Positions 31,506-41,390 of a DNA stretch of 57,772 nucleotides are shown one piece after another. The stretch is from Aurantiochytrium sp. KH105 (lineage: Eukaryota; Sar; Bigyra; Thraustochytrida; Thraustochytriidae), in the NCBI GenBank assembly GCA_003116975.1, contig BGKB01000248.1:1-57772 (forward strand), in the 5' to 3' direction. Within the stretch, counting starts at the first letter, position 1; each line of letters starts with the position of its first letter. Made by a program: the position numbers and the translations under genes. Below the pieces are notes generated by a model. It was not told the DNA's origin, did not search any database, and worked only from the letters and a program-made list of their open reading frames with translations.

Positions 31506-34500
31506 ATGGGCCACCGAAAGTCCAGGAACCACAACGCGCCGGCGGAAGTAGCGCCACACGCCCGCCCTTACAACACAAGGCGGCGCGAAAGCGGGAAACC
31601 CATGTCAACGTGCGTCGTGCTGCAAAACGCGCACTCTGGCCTTGGTGTCGGCCCGACCAACGCTGTGTCGACTGCAAAATACACGCGATGGACCTTTCTG
31701 CCAAAGTCGTTTGCTCTCCAGTTCCGCCGCGCGGGTAACGTGTACTTTGCCTTCGTCATCTTCCTCATGCTGCTTGGCAAGTACTCGGCTCTCTTTGACG
31801 CTGCCGTGCTGCCGTGGGGCCAGCTCATCATGCTCACAGTCATTTTTGCCTTCAACATGCTCTCCGAAGCTCTCGATGACTTTGCGAGGTATCGAAGCGA
31901 TGCAAGCACAAATGTTCGACCCTGCCTTGCTCTTCGAGACCAAACGTGCAATTTCGAGCCTCATACTTGGGGCTCGCTTCGCCGAGGTCACATCGTCCAG
32001 CTCTTCAAGGGAGACCAGGTTCCTGCAGACATGCTGGTCCTCGTCTCCAGCTTTGCTCTCGTCGATCCCTGCATCTATGTGGAAACAGCAAATATCGACG
32101 GCGAAACTTATCTGAAGCGCGCCTTTACCGTGCCAAAGCTTGTGAGCCTCGTCACCGGTGAAACCAGCGCTGAGAATGACGAAAGCCTTGACGCGGAGGC
32201 CTTCCAAGAAGTCAAGGTCGACCCTGTCCATCTCGTCACCACCTTCAAGGGGGCACGAGTCTCGTACGAGGCGCCGTCGCACTCTCTGTCATCCATGTCT
32301 GGTGAAATGGTTCTTTCCTCGCTTCCTGGCGAAGCGCCAACAACAATCAAATTTGGCGCAAGGAATATGCTCTATCGTGGTGCCGTTGTGCGCAACGTGA
32401 AATGGGTCATTGGTATTGTCTTGTACACTGGCAAGGAGACAAAGGTGCTCATGGCCGACGCAGGAAGTGTGGAAAAACAGTCCAAGGTCGAGCGTTCCGT
32501 CAACCAAATCATCATCACCGTTCTCGTCTTTCTCGTTGTCATTCTGCTACTCTCTGAGCTGCTCCACTTTATCAATCCCTGGGCAGCAAGCACACAGCTC
32601 TGGTACATGCGTCACACTCCAGAGGCCTCGGGATTTATTTTTCCGCGCTGGCTGGCTCAGTTCTGTCAAAATCTGATTCTCTTCAAAAATCTCCTTCCAA
32701 TTCTACTCTACGCCGTCCAGGAGGGCCTCTCCCAGGTTCAAGCCAACGTCTACATTCGCAACGACCGCAACATGTACTGCCCGGACGCCAATCGTACGGC
32801 TCGCTGTAACACCACGTCGCTCGCGCAGGAAATCGGCCAAATCGACTGGATCTTCTCTGACAAGACGGGAACGCTTACCAAGAACGAAATGCGGCTCGTC
32901 GCATTCGATGTCGGGGAGAGACGTTTTGGCGTTGTGCAAAGAAATCGTCTCGCGGAACTTGACCGTGAAGTCGCGACCATGCATGCGACCTCGAGCTTTT
33001 TCACTCGTGCTGCCTTTGCGGACCTCATCCAGGCGGGCCGCAAGTCCCGCGAAGACAGCTCCGACAATCTCTCCCGTGTGAATCGCTTCCTGCGCGTTCT
33101 TGCCGTGTGCCACACTGTACTCATTGACCCTGACAACTCTGCCGAGGTGGACATTCGGACCATGAAATCAATCGACGGGGCCTCGGCTGCCTTTTTCGAG
33201 AGCGAAAGCTCCTCAACTGCCGGAGGCCGCGCCGACTCCACGGTGCGGATTCGCAAGGCGTATGCTGCCCCGGTGGAAGACGAGACAATTATGCTTTCGC
33301 GATCTGAGTCATCGCAGCTCCTCGACGCTGCATCTGGCGGCCGCGCGAGGATATCTGACCACGTTGTCTACGATGCCGAAAGCCCAGACGAGGAGGCCTT
33401 GGTCTCGGGCGCGGCGGCGCTTGGCATTGAGTTTGTCGCGACGCAGGGACAAAATGTTGTCTGCTTAATGTGCAAGGACATTGGATCCTCCTCGCAAACC
33501 TTTGAAAAGTGGCAAATTCTCGCGGTCAACCCTTTTAGCAGTCGTCGCAAGCGCATGTCCGTGGTGGTGCGCGAGCCCGATGGGGACCGCCGCATCATGC
33601 TGCTCTGCAAGGGCGCCGACAACCAGGTCTTGCGTGTCACAGAGCACTTCCCCGGGGCCGCCTCGAGGAATTCGGTGGAAGACCATCTCCGCACGTACGC
33701 GCGAGCGGGACTGCGAACCTTGGTGGTGGCGCAGCGAGTGCTAGACATGGCGAGCTTTCAGACGTGGATGGCAGACGTTTATAGGCCTGCAGTGGCGGCA
33801 GACCCGGCAGCGCGCGAGGAGCGCATTCATGATGCCGCGTGCGCTATCGAGCAGGGCCTCGAGTATCTGGGCATCACCTGCGTGGAAGATCGTCTGCAAG
33901 AGGAAGTCCCGGAGACTATTGCAACCTTGCGTGCAGCTGGTATCCCGCTCTGGGTCATCACTGGAGACAAGGTCGAGACAGCCATTGACATTGGCAACTC
34001 CGTTCAGCTCCTCCGCGAGGATTCGACCACCTGGCATCTCACCACAAACACGGTCAAAGAGCCCGCGTTTGAGACGGAACACAATCCCGAAATCGTGACC
34101 GTCGTACCGGCTGGCATTGGTGCAGGGCGTGGCGCAGGAATGCCTGCGCGTATTTCTCGTCGTATTCAGGCCATCATGCGGAGCCAGGAACGAAATGCGT
34201 CAGGGGTCACGAGTCGGTTGCTTGCGAGACGGCGAAGTAGCGCTGTGCTGAGCACAGAAAGCAGCTCGGATGTACATTGGATGGCCTCATGCAAGGCGGC
34301 GCTCCAACAGTCGCTGTCGTTCGTGATCGGCCTGGGTGCAATTTTCGCTCCACGCTCGCGAGCCAGCAGCGCCGAATTCCCTCGCCACGCTCTCGTTGTG
34401 GAGGGCGACGTGCTCAAGCACTTTCTCGGCGTGCGCGGGAAGGAGAATGTACAGAGCGAGTTTCTCGAGCTCGCCCGTCGCTGCGGAGTGGTGTTGGCTT

Positions 34501-35654
34501 GTCGTGCGAGCCCTGCGCAAAAGGCTGAGCTCGTGCGCTTGGTAATGAATGGCGTGCACCCTCGCCCCACCACGCTCGCGATTGGCGATGGAACCAACGA
34601 TGTTCCTATGATCCAGGCGGCAAGTGTGGGCGTCGGCATTTCGGGGCGCGAGGGTACGCACGCTACCACCGCAGCGGACTTTAGTATCGCGCGCTTTCAG
34701 TTCCTTGCACCGCTCATGCTTGTGCACGGCCGTCTTGGCTACATGCGCATGGGCAAGGCAACGCTGCTCGTATTTTACGGCAACATCATGTTTACCTGGA
34801 CCACCTTTTTGATGGGGACCTTTTCCATGTTTAGCGGAGCGAGCATCTTTGATGATATGATGCTTACTCTGGTCAACGTCTTTGTCGCGGTGCCCGTTTT
34901 CATGCTCGGGTTCTTCGACACGGACGTGGTTCCCGTCTACGCGCAGCGCGACCGGCCTGAGCTGTACGCGCAAGGGCCCAGGAATCGTTACCTGAACCGC
35001 CGCATTGCTGACCTCTACATGCTGCGCGGAATTGCTCACGCTCTGATTGCCTTTCCGCTGATTGCGTATTGCAGACCGGACGGCTCGCTGGATTCCCTCA
35101 CGACCCATCTCTATGTTTGCCTCATTTTTATTCTTACGCTACGCTCTGCACTCTCTGCGTCTTCGTACACCTGGCCCTTTGTGCTCGGTATCGCCTTCAA
35201 TGTCGGTTTTGTCCTCTCCCTTTCGGTTCTCGTGGACGTTCGCGCTCTTCGAGAGGCACAGTTTTTCCATGGCAATGCCCGCGTTGCTTGGAACATCAAC
35301 TGGACCGTGGTCTTTCTCATTGTTACGCTCGACGTGGTCGGTCCTCTGGCCTGGTTTTACATCCGCAGCAACTACTTTGTCACTGACGAACGACAGGCGA
35401 ATCGTCCTGGATCCGATGCTGTTCGACCGATCGCATCGATTGACATGATGGCCGATAGCGGCTATAAAGCGGAGACCACTGTTGCTCCTGCGACTGACAC
35501 CACGATGGAAAATAGCCATTTGGCCGCTCCGAGAAGGCATAGCGAGGGCAGCACCAGCACGGGCAGCACGAGCAGCACGAGCAGTAGTATCTCCAGTGGG
35601 TCTAGCACCAGGAGTGATCTTGGTGTCAGCAACCTCGACATGATTCCCGAGTAA
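31506..35654 (+). CDS. P4-type ATPase, phospholipid flippase, 1382 aa
   Basis: P4-ATPases flip aminophospholipids to the cytosolic leaflet of Golgi, endosome and plasma membranes, usually with a CDC50 partner. Visible motifs in order: KYTRWTFLPKSFALQFRR before TM1-2, the actuator ANIDGETYLKRAF, the M4 stretch NLLPILLYA, the phosphorylation loop DKTGTLTKNE with Asp452, SPDEEALVSGA, FSSRRKRMSVVVR, ITGDKVETAIDIG and GDGTNDVPMI. The hydrophobic M5-M10 block then runs from about 34720 to 35380. Two positions deviate from the usual family wording: PILL in M4 instead of PISL, and GDGTNDVP instead of GDGANDVS. The C-terminal tail is Ser/Thr-rich with a long Ser/Thr/Gly tract. I chose the first ATG (MGHRKSRNHN). 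Single exon. Confidence 0.96.
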   Translation: MGHRKSRNHNAPAEVAPHARPYNTRRRESGKPMSTCVVLQNAHSGLGVGPTNAVSTAKYTRWTFLPKSFALQFRRAGNVYFAFVIFLMLLGKYSALFDAAVLPWGQLIMLTVIFAFNMLSEALDDFARYRSDASTNVRPCLALRDQTCNFEPHTWGSLRRGHIVQLFKGDQVPADMLVLVSSFALVDPCIYVETANIDGETYLKRAFTVPKLVSLVTGETSAENDESLDAEAFQEVKVDPVHLVTTFKGARVSYEAPSHSLSSMSGEMVLSSLPGEAPTTIKFGARNMLYRGAVVRNVKWVIGIVLYTGKETKVLMADAGSVEKQSKVERSVNQIIITVLVFLVVILLLSELLHFINPWAASTQLWYMRHTPEASGFIFPRWLAQFCQNLILFKNLLPILLYAVQEGLSQVQANVYIRNDRNMYCPDANRTARCNTTSLAQEIGQIDWIFSDKTGTLTKNEMRLVAFDVGERRFGVVQRNRLAELDREVATMHATSSFFTRAAFADLIQAGRKSREDSSDNLSRVNRFLRVLAVCHTVLIDPDNSAEVDIRTMKSIDGASAAFFESESSSTAGGRADSTVRIRKAYAAPVEDETIMLSRSESSQLLDAASGGRARISDHVVYDAESPDEEALVSGAAALGIEFVATQGQNVVCLMCKDIGSSSQTFEKWQILAVNPFSSRRKRMSVVVREPDGDRRIMLLCKGADNQVLRVTEHFPGAASRNSVEDHLRTYARAGLRTLVVAQRVLDMASFQTWMADVYRPAVAADPAAREERIHDAACAIEQGLEYLGITCVEDRLQEEVPETIATLRAAGIPLWVITGDKVETAIDIGNSVQLLREDSTTWHLTTNTVKEPAFETEHNPEIVTVVPAGIGAGRGAGMPARISRRIQAIMRSQERNASGVTSRLLARRRSSAVLSTESSSDVHWMASCKAALQQSLSFVIGLGAIFAPRSRASSAEFPRHALVVEGDVLKHFLGVRGKENVQSEFLELARRCGVVLACRASPAQKAELVRLVMNGVHPRPTTLAIGDGTNDVPMIQAASVGVGISGREGTHATTAADFSIARFQFLAPLMLVHGRLGYMRMGKATLLVFYGNIMFTWTTFLMGTFSMFSGASIFDDMMLTLVNVFVAVPVFMLGFFDTDVVPVYAQRDRPELYAQGPRNRYLNRRIADLYMLRGIAHALIAFPLIAYCRPDGSLDSLTTHLYVCLIFILTLRSALSASSYTWPFVLGIAFNVGFVLSLSVLVDVRALREAQFFHGNARVAWNINWTVVFLIVTLDVVGPLAWFYIRSNYFVTDERQANRPGSDAVRPIASIDMMADSGYKAETTVAPATDTTMENSHLAAPRRHSEGSTSTGSTSSTSSSISSGSSTRSDLGVSNLDMIPE

Positions 35655-36369
35655 ACAACCCCCCCCCAAAACCAACAAGAACATTGACCACAACAACGAA
35701 TGTGATAGCAAGCACAGAGTAGATTTTTGAAAGTCCAATGCATTTGAAATCCTCATCTTTACCTTCAGCTACGGCCAGCACACGGTGCGCATGTTGATGA
35801 ATGTATCTTCATCTTTTCAGCCTCTTGGGGTTTTCACGGACATCCATCCACACATCTTCTCCTCACTCCCTTCCCGTCGCCATCACCTTCGGAGCAAAGG
35901 ACATTTCGTGTCTCCTTTTCCTCTCCCCCGAGGTCGCTCGTGGCGACTGTGCGCGCACAGCGACCCGAGAGAGAGTGTGATGAAGATGCTGATGACCTAG
36001 ATGATATGCCAGTCCGAGCCAGTCATAAAAGTATCACGCGTGCCAGACGCAGCGGCGAGTGACAGGCAGGCCGCGACTCTGTGGCGCCCAAGCAGAGGGA
36101 AGCAGCAGAGCAAAGAAAGCAAAGACGCATCGAGGCGAATTCTCCGGTTCGTTCGAGCGCGCAGCACCGGAGCGAAGCGCGCGGCGCGGCGGGCGGGCAG
36201 CGCGGCAGCAGCCGAGCAGGGCAGCCGAGCGGGCGCGAGGCAGCGACCTTTGCGGGCGCGGCGAGGTGCACCGCGAGGCGAGAGCGCGGCGGAACGCTAG
36301 ATCGCCGCCAGCCAGCCAACCAGACAGCCAGACAGCGCGAGCTCGAGCACGAGCTCGAGGAGGAGCAAC
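35655..36369. other. Intergenic region upstream of heme lyase
   Basis: A C-run follows the P4-ATPase stop. A CATAAAAG element lies at 36024-36031. The segment 36130-36360, which precedes the heme-lyase ATG, is GC- and purine-rich and is probably its 5' UTR. No gene is supported. Confidence 0.45.
36024..36031 (+). promoter_or_regulatory. TATA-like element
   Basis: CATAAAAG lies 339 bases upstream of the heme-lyase ATG. It is identical to the element 54 bases upstream of the RRM gene. Weak evidence. Confidence 0.25.
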
Positions 36370-37683
36370 ATGGGTAGCTCCAACAGCACGCCGGCGGCGA
36401 CGCCGGCCGCGGGCGGATGCCCCGTGAACCATGGCGCAGGCCCTTCGCAGACAGCGGCGTCAGAAGCAGGACAAGGCTGCCCGGTCCAGCACGGAGACGC
36501 GGGCGCAGCGGCGGCGGCACCTCCTGCCGGGTGCCCCGTCAAGCACGAGGTGGCGAGCCCTCCGCCTTCGGGATGCCCTGTTGACCACGGGCAAGGCGGG
36601 GACGCCAAGAAGACCGTGTACAATGTGTACGCCCAGCCGATCGACCCGTCGAACCGCATGCCCTTGAACCCGAATCAGCTTCCCGCGCCTGGACAGACCA
36701 AGCCACTCTCGACGGATCGCGTCCGGTCGCACATTCCCAAGGGCGGCGCAGATGGCGAGACATGGGAGTACCCTTCTGCGCAAATGTTCTACAACGCCAT
36801 GATGCGCAAGGGCAAGCTGGAAGACGATGTGAGCGAAGACGATGTTGCAACCATTGTCGCTGTGCACAACAACATGAACGAAAAGACATGGCACCAGGTT
36901 GTGCAGTGGGAGAAGGCTCTGCACCCAGAGGACTTTGCCGAGGCCGATGGGATTCGGCTCACGCGCTTTATGGGGCGGCCCAATGACATCTCGCCCATGG
37001 CGTGGGTCAAGTCCACCTTTCTCGGGTACCCGAAACCATTTGATCGCCACGACTGGATCGTTGACCGCAACGGGCGCGAGGTGCGCTACGTGATCGACTA
37101 CTACTACGACGAGTCCAAGTCTTCGCAGGACGAAACACCGGAGCTGCACGACATTCGATCGATCAAGAGTATCACGATGGATGCCCGGCCTGCCGTGGAC
37201 TCGCCTCAGAGCCTCTTTGACCGAATTCGCTTTCCTCTGATGGAGAAGTTCGACATGGTGCCCCCGATTGACATGGGTCTCAAGTCCCAGGAGGCGGAAA
37301 AGGCCGCGGCGGCCAAGGCTCTCATCGAGAAAGAGCCTCTTCCCGAAGGCGCGACCACGTTCGAGAAAATGGATGTGGACGAGCTTCGCGATATTTCTTC
37401 CAAGATCGGCCCCGCCTGCAAGGCATGCTTTGCCAAGGTCGACAAGTGTAGTTCCGAGGCCGAGTGCCAACAGGCTAGCGTTGCGCTCACCTTTTGCATG
37501 GCCGAGCTTGTGTGCTCCAAGGAGGCCCAGCGCTTTCAGGCGGACCTCAACTCCGAGGAGCGTCTTGACGAAATGGTGGCTTGCATGGACCGCTTTGAGG
37601 AGCGGGCACTGAAGCTGCGGCAAATTGCCGCTGCCACCGCAGCTGCCACGGCAACAGCGGGCGCAGAAGGAGCAAAGAACTAA
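36370..37683 (+). CDS. HCCS: Holocytochrome c synthase (heme lyase) with C-terminal twin-CX9C domain, 437 aa
   Basis: This enzyme attaches heme to apocytochrome c in the mitochondrial intermembrane space. The N-terminal region carries four CPV heme-binding motifs (Cys17, Cys37, Cys55, Cys69), more than the one or two common in family members. The core spans about 85-300: PLNPNQLP, a WEYPSAQMFYNAM block, a VHNNMNEKTWHQVVQWE block, RFMGRPNDISP, PFDRHDWIVDRNG and VRYVIDYYY. The start MGSSNS fits an N-myristoylation pattern. After the core, residues 340-400 add two CX9C pairs (Cys350/Cys360 and Cys366/Cys376) separated by five residues, plus Cys353 and Cys382. This is the twin-CX9C (CHCH) pattern of Mia40-imported proteins. 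Human HCCS is about 268 aa and lacks this tail. The gene has no introns. Confidence 0.94.
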   Translation: MGSSNSTPAATPAAGGCPVNHGAGPSQTAASEAGQGCPVQHGDAGAAAAAPPAGCPVKHEVASPPPSGCPVDHGQGGDAKKTVYNVYAQPIDPSNRMPLNPNQLPAPGQTKPLSTDRVRSHIPKGGADGETWEYPSAQMFYNAMMRKGKLEDDVSEDDVATIVAVHNNMNEKTWHQVVQWEKALHPEDFAEADGIRLTRFMGRPNDISPMAWVKSTFLGYPKPFDRHDWIVDRNGREVRYVIDYYYDESKSSQDETPELHDIRSIKSITMDARPAVDSPQSLFDRIRFPLMEKFDMVPPIDMGLKSQEAEKAAAAKALIEKEPLPEGATTFEKMDVDELRDISSKIGPACKACFAKVDKCSSEAECQQASVALTFCMAELVCSKEAQRFQADLNSEERLDEMVACMDRFEERALKLRQIAAATAAATATAGAEGAKN

Positions 37684-38361
37684 ACGTACGTACGTACGTT
37701 TATTATTGGGACTCTACTTGACTCCGCTCTCGTGCTTGTTTCTCGCTTGAACGATGGAAGTGAATGTGAATGCAGTGCGAGGGGAAAAGAACGGAAAATA
37801 AGCTAGTAACATGATCTTGTGAACAGGAAGGTATGTCGTGTAGTAGTACATACAGTAAACCACTTCATTGTAACAACGTTCGTGTGTTCTGAAAAACCAC
37901 CTTTGGCTAAAGTTAGGCCCATTTGCTCTTTTGTTATTTATTTTACACACGTCGATTGATAAATTTTTCTTTTATGCTCAAACAATTTTCTAGGATGTCG
38001 TCGAGTGTATTTCGAAAGGAAGAGGGTGTCAGCAACTGTCGAGGGAGCGCAACGAATAAGGCCCCTGCTATCGACATTAATTTGCGGTCGATCTTTTCTA
38101 AAGAAAAACCAAAGAAGGAAAGAAGATGACGCAAGCTCTCACGTAGAGCAGAAGAAACGAGCGAAGTGAAGCGAATCGATGGAATGGATAAATGGATGAT
38201 GATCACGGAGAGTGTATGTATAGAGGGCAAGGCGCGAAAAGTAGGATCGTGAAAGAGAAGCAATACTAGAAGCACCAGCCCATTTAGAAAACCTCTGCAC
38301 AGCGCGTCCGCTCGCTCAATCAAAAGAACCGAAAGGACGAAAGGTTCGATAAGAGAGGCGA
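37684..38361. other. Convergent intergenic region
   Basis: The region between heme lyase (+) and an unknown gene (-) is AT-richer. It opens with (ACGT)n at 37684-37700, a perfect alternating palindrome. No gene is seen. Confidence 0.5.
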
Positions 38362-39237
38362 TCAGAGGGCGACGCCAAAGAGACGAGACTCGTCGCCAAA
38401 ATCGTTTTCTTCGTCGCGCCCCAAATAAGGGATCCACGTACCCTTTGGACTCAAATAGCGAAAGTCAACGCCTGCAGGATACCAAGGATTGGTCTTGATA
38501 TCGCGGGCGCGCTTCTTTTCGTAGCTGCGTGTGGCCTTGGCGCGAGCCTTGGATTCGCGACGCTCGGCCCTCTGCGCCTCGCGCTGCGCCTGGCGCTCTG
38601 GGTCGATGGACCGGCGAAACGAGAGCCGCTTGATCGCTGGGGCGGGGGCGGCTTCTGGCCCCGGAGCCGCTCCTCGCTGGCTCACGGCAGTCATATTACG
38701 GTCCCGAATGCTTTTTCCCGATGTCGAGGAGCGTACACCGACGAGCTTGTTGATACCCGTGCTGAGGCGCCGCGACATACTGGGGCTGAGGACCTTGCTT
38801 CGCGCTCTCGAGCGCACGCTGCTCGCCTTTTGTCCGGGACGGGGTAGATTGAAGCGGTCAAAGTCGTTGTCGTCGGCGTCAAGTTGGTGTTCTTCGTCCG
38901 GGTTGAGTTCGACGGCGACTTCGTTTTCGGCTTCATTGTCATAAACGTCCTCAAAGTCGGCCTTGCTCGCTTTGCTGGCGAGACTGGCGATACTTGCGAC
39001 GCTGCGCGTGGGGCTGACATCCGAGCGGCGCGAGCTCTGTGAGCGGTGCGAGAGGCTCCTTCTCGACTTGGGTCTGGTGGTGGCCCAGTCTCTGGGCAGC
39101 GAAGAGGTGGCGACGCCGGGGGGGATGATGGGTCGCGGTTCTTCTTCAATGTCTTCTGCCTCGTGCTGTTCAACGGCACGCTGCGCGTTTTCCCTTTGCT
39201 CGCGGCGTTGCTTGCTGCTCCTCCATGTGCGCCGCAT
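38362..39237 (-). CDS. Unknown basic, Ser/Arg-rich protein, 291 aa
   Basis: The N-terminus is highly charged (RRTWRSSKQRREQREN). Ser/Arg-rich stretches follow (RRSLSHRSQSSRRS), then an acidic patch (EAENEVAVELNPDEEHQLDADDNDFD) and basic/Ala-rich segments. A possibly conserved C-terminus contains KTNPWYPAGVDFRYLSPKG and WIPYLGRDEENDFGDESR. Low-complexity composition means most of the chain is likely disordered. The aromatic C-terminal block argues for a real gene, since it is unlike the shadow frames around it. I do not recognise a family. It starts at the first ATG of the frame; single exon. Confidence 0.6.
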   Translation of the reverse strand: MRRTWRSSKQRREQRENAQRAVEQHEAEDIEEEPRPIIPPGVATSSLPRDWATTRPKSRRSLSHRSQSSRRSDVSPTRSVASIASLASKASKADFEDVYDNEAENEVAVELNPDEEHQLDADDNDFDRFNLPRPGQKASSVRSRARSKVLSPSMSRRLSTGINKLVGVRSSTSGKSIRDRNMTAVSQRGAAPGPEAAPAPAIKRLSFRRSIDPERQAQREAQRAERRESKARAKATRSYEKKRARDIKTNPWYPAGVDFRYLSPKGTWIPYLGRDEENDFGDESRLFGVAL

Positions 39238-41280
39238 TTTGCTTTGGCTTTGGCTCTGGTGATCTACTTCGGTCAGCTCTATCTCTCACACACCTCGGTG
39301 GTGGCGTGGTGGTAAAAAGTAAACGCTCGTCGATCCACACGATCCACGATGCGTGCGACAGGGTAGGATAGGTTTGAAGCGAGGAGCGCGTTTCCTTCTT
39401 CTTGACCCAGCCAACTTCTACAACAACAGCTACAACAGCAACAACTACAACAACAGCGACAACAACGATTGGATGGAAGAGTACTCCTCGGGCGTTTACC
39501 TTGTCTCCCAAAGGCGACGAGAACGTGTCTGCAACGATTGACAGCAACGGCAGTCTGCCTTGGCCTTCCTTCCTGGCAACCGTGGCGTCACGCCCTTCGC
39601 TTCTTTCTTTGCCTGTCGGCACGTGCAGACGAGACGCGCCTGGGAGGGAAGAAGTCCACGAGACGAGCTCGCTGCGCTGGTCAGCCAGTCAGCAATCAAG
39701 CTCACTCACTCTGTCCACGCGCGCTTTCTCTTCGCGGCGTGCCTGTCCTGCCTGCCTGCCTGCCTGCGAGCCTTCGCTCGGGAGGACGGATGTACGTCTG
39801 TATGAACAAGCGAACGAACAGTCAATCAATCGATCGATCGATCGACCCTAGTATCTTATCTTCGCTTGCAGCGCACACCTGGCCGCTCGCTTGCTTGCTC
39901 GCTCGCTCGCTCGTTCGTTCGTTCGCTTGACCCTGCCGGTTGGTCGGCCAATCGCTCGCCCTCCGGAGCCACGCACGTGGTCTCTCTGCTCCTCCTCCCT
40001 CGCGCTCGTCACCTCGAGAGCGCACGCGCTCGCTCGCTCGCTCAGGTCTCGGCCGCGCTGGTTCGCAGGGAGAGAGATGGACGGATGGATAGGATAGGTG
40101 GATGGATGGATGGATGTTTGCTGGCGTCACACCAGCGATGCCCGATGCCTTCCTTCCTTCCTTGCTTGCTTGCCGGCTTCGGAGCTTTGCTCTTCGCGGA
40201 CGGAGCCTGCGAACTTGCGCGCTTGCTTGCGTGCGTGCGTGCGTGCGTGCGTGCGAGCTCTTCGTACAAGCTTGCGGTGGTCTCGGCGACGTTTGCAGGC
40301 TAGCTAGCTAGCTGCCGGAGACCGAGGAAGTAGTCTCGGTCTGCGTCTGTCTGTCTGTCTTGTCTGTCTGCGTGTGGCGGATAGAGTGAGAGAGCGAGAG
40401 CCTGCACGTGCTCAGGCCTGCCTCGCGCAAGTCGCGCCTCGCGCTGCTGGCCGGCTGGCTGGCGAGCCGGAGAGACGCCTGCTGGAGCGCGTTGAAGCGA
40501 CTTCGCTGGTCCTGGCCTCGGCCTTCGTCGAAGCCGCAGCTGCACAAGTCGGCAGCGAGCAAGCTTCGCAACCCGCGATGGCGATCTCAGGCCAACAACG
40601 GCGCGGCGCTGGCTCGGCCCGGGCCTCGTCCACGCGACGTACGGGCGTCGCGATGTGCAAGATACGGAGGCTCGAGGCGGCAAGAGGAGATGCCACGCGA
40701 CGCGACGCGACGCGACGCAGCACAAGGCAGGCGGCACGACGCAGCGCGCGAAGGTCCCCGGCACGACGGTCCTCGCCTCGCCTCGCCTTTGCCCTTCTTT
40801 ACCGCCTTCGCGTTCGGCCTTTAGTCTCCGACGAAGAGGCCTCTCCGCTGGCGCCTTCCGCGCGGCTCTCGCTCGCCGCCGGAGCGCCGCCCGCTCGCTC
40901 GGCCTCTCGCTCGGCCTCTCGCTCGGCCTCTCGCTCGCTCGCTCGCTCGCTCGCACGCGAGGGAGCGGGGCGCGCGCTGCTGCGTCTGCGCTGGCCGCTG
41001 CCGCGATGGTATTCTGGATGGACGCCCGATCAATGCACGCGCTGCCGAGCTGTGCAGGCGCGAGAATGAAAGAAATGGACTTCTCCCTCCCCCTCCGCCG
41101 CGTGCCGCTCGCCGCCGCCGCTCCGAGCTCGGCCGCCGCCTGACTGCCTGCGCCCGCGCGCCCGCCGCAGCCCGCCTGCCCGTCTGCCGCGTCTGCTGCC
41201 GGCCTCGCCGCCGCCTCGCCGGAGAACGAACAGCGCGAGGGCGGGGCCGCGGCGCGACCCGAGCGCGCTCCTGCTTCCCT

Positions 41281-41309
41281 GCTTTCTTTCTTTCCCTCGT
41301 TCTTTCTTG

Positions 41310-41364
<55 letters not shown>

Positions 41365-41390
41365 TTCTTTATTCTCTCTCTCTCTCCTTT
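41281..41390. repeat. (CTTT)n microsatellite
   Basis: A nearly perfect CTTT tetranucleotide run lies at about 41308-41365. It has imperfect copies before it and a CT run after it. Confidence 0.95.
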
